Shown: positions 28,483 through 29,086 of the stretch, piece after piece
Position numbering within the stretch: position 1 is the first letter of the stretch
Layout of the letters: the number at the start of each line of letters is the position of its first letter
Origin: a virus
DNA length: 29,086 nucleotides
Direction: 5' to 3' (one strand)
IMG/VR virus record: IMGVR_UViG_3300035156_000213
Location: 1-29,086 of that record
Program-made: the position numbers and the translations under genes
The notes under the pieces: generated by a model
Told to the model about the DNA's origin: nothing
The model's input: only the letters and a program-made list of their open reading frames with translations
The model's database searches: none

Positions 28483-28766
28483 TGGGATATCAGACCCTGC
28501 CGCATAGTCAGCATTGCGTCTTAGAGAAAGCCATGGACTGCGAGGGTGTCATCCGTCGAGCGGGTGGATACAGCGGAGATAAGACTAGCGCATTGCGTAT
28601 GGGGTTCGCAGATGCGAGCGCTGTGGACGAACTGATAGTTGAAGGGATGCTAGCGTGTGGGGAGTATTTCAACGTTTATGTGGTGACTGACAAGGGGCGA
28701 GAATATGCCCTTAAAAACGGCATGAAATCTGCGAAGAAATCCAGGAAGAAACCCCGTGCCAACTAG
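28482..28766 (+). CDS. Small protein, winged-helix-like (94 aa)
   Basis: The start ATG at 28482 overlaps the nuclease stop; a GTG one codon earlier is the alternative. The product begins MGYQTLPHSQHCVLEKAMDC. The pattern helix-helix-strand (ADASAVDELIVEGML, then YVVTDKGREYALKNG) resembles a winged helix, with a basic tail (KSAKKSRKKPRAN) good for DNA binding. No family is certain. The DNA is less GC-rich than that around it. Confidence 0.5.
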   Translation: MGYQTLPHSQHCVLEKAMDCEGVIRRAGGYSGDKTSALRMGFADASAVDELIVEGMLACGEYFNVYVVTDKGREYALKNGMKSAKKSRKKPRAN

Positions 28767-29049
28767 GCCACCATTGCACAAGCCCATGGGGCAAGCGTCT
28801 CGCAGCAAACAAACCGATCCGTTCTACGGAACGCAGCAATGGAAACGGATGCGAAGTGCCACGCTAAATCGGGATGGGTTCCAGTGCGTGCGCTGCGGTC
28901 GGCGCAAAGATGGGCTGATTGTTCACCACATTGTCGAGCGAAAAGCCGGCGGAGTTGACGCGATGCACAACCTCGAAACTCTGTGCCGCATCTGTCATGC
29001 CACCGAACACCCAACTCCGCGCGTGATCGCCTTCGCATCGCCCGCCTAG
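28756..29049 (+). CDS. HNH endonuclease (97 aa)
   Basis: The GTG start at 28756 has AGGAAG nine bases upstream and overlaps the previous gene. The HNH motif is full: CVRC (Cys44/47), VHHIVERKAGG (His57/58), HNLETLC (Asn72, Cys77) and RICH (Cys80, His81). Small HNH proteins of this type often lie directly before the small terminase gene and are needed for head DNA packaging in some phages. The window ends 37 bases later, so the packaging genes may follow. The length is normal for the class. Confidence 0.85.
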   Translation: MPTRPPLHKPMGQASRSKQTDPFYGTQQWKRMRSATLNRDGFQCVRCGRRKDGLIVHHIVERKAGGVDAMHNLETLCRICHATEHPTPRVIAFASPA

Positions 29050-29086
29050 GGGTGGGTCAAAAGTTTAAATGGGTGGGGAGCGCCAC

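Overview
The window reads as part of a high-GC tailed double-stranded DNA phage (or prophage), probably of an alphaproteobacterium. This is inferred from the tail, lysis and replication genes, the dense packing with ATGA/TGATG start-stop overlaps, the holin type, and the DUF4214 and RTX (calcium-binding) modules. I see no integrase, capsid, portal or terminase gene, no tRNA and no CRISPR array. The long tape-measure-like fragment at the left edge points to a long-tailed (siphovirus-like) particle. Lifestyle cannot be decided from this window.

Layout. (1) 1-5471, rightward: tail tip. The C-terminal part of a tape measure protein, three small proteins, a large hub-like protein, two further tail or receptor-binding-like proteins and a small acidic protein. 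(2) 5489-7632, rightward: small unknown genes, including a tandem paralogue pair, with repeated promoter-hairpin blocks, a terminator and a 20-bp tandem repeat carrying a 12-bp palindrome. (3) 7645-11599, rightward: a DUF4214-RTX protein, then a 935-residue protein that joins a coiled coil, three related beta-domains, RTX repeats, a GQSNA/DxxH esterase and a family 16 glycoside hydrolase. This is the most striking gene of the window. (4) 11674-12962: one small leftward gene and two rightward membrane-anchored proteins. (5) 17901-12959, leftward: one compact operon of at least fourteen genes. It carries many tiny membrane proteins, a holin fused to a lytic transglycosylase, a signal-peptide-bearing nuclease and a papain-like protease, so it looks like a lysis and host-dismantling cassette. 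(6) 18024-29049, rightward: early and replication genes. These are a RecA/Sak4-type ATPase, a DUF669 ssDNA-binding-like partner, a Cas4-like Fe-S nuclease, an SF2 helicase, a DUF3850 protein, a primase/VapE-type helicase, a VRR-NUC nuclease and an HNH nuclease. One leftward ribbon-helix-helix gene interrupts them.

Control. The leftward lysis operon and the rightward early operon diverge from 17947-17995, where two sigma-70-like promoters overlap at their -35 boxes. Several promoters share an unusual -10 box, TAGGGT or near it, and a hairpin at or near the start of the transcript. A second divergent pair lies at 22554-22600. Coordinates, motifs and repeats were read by eye. Family names rest on recognised motifs, not on database searches.
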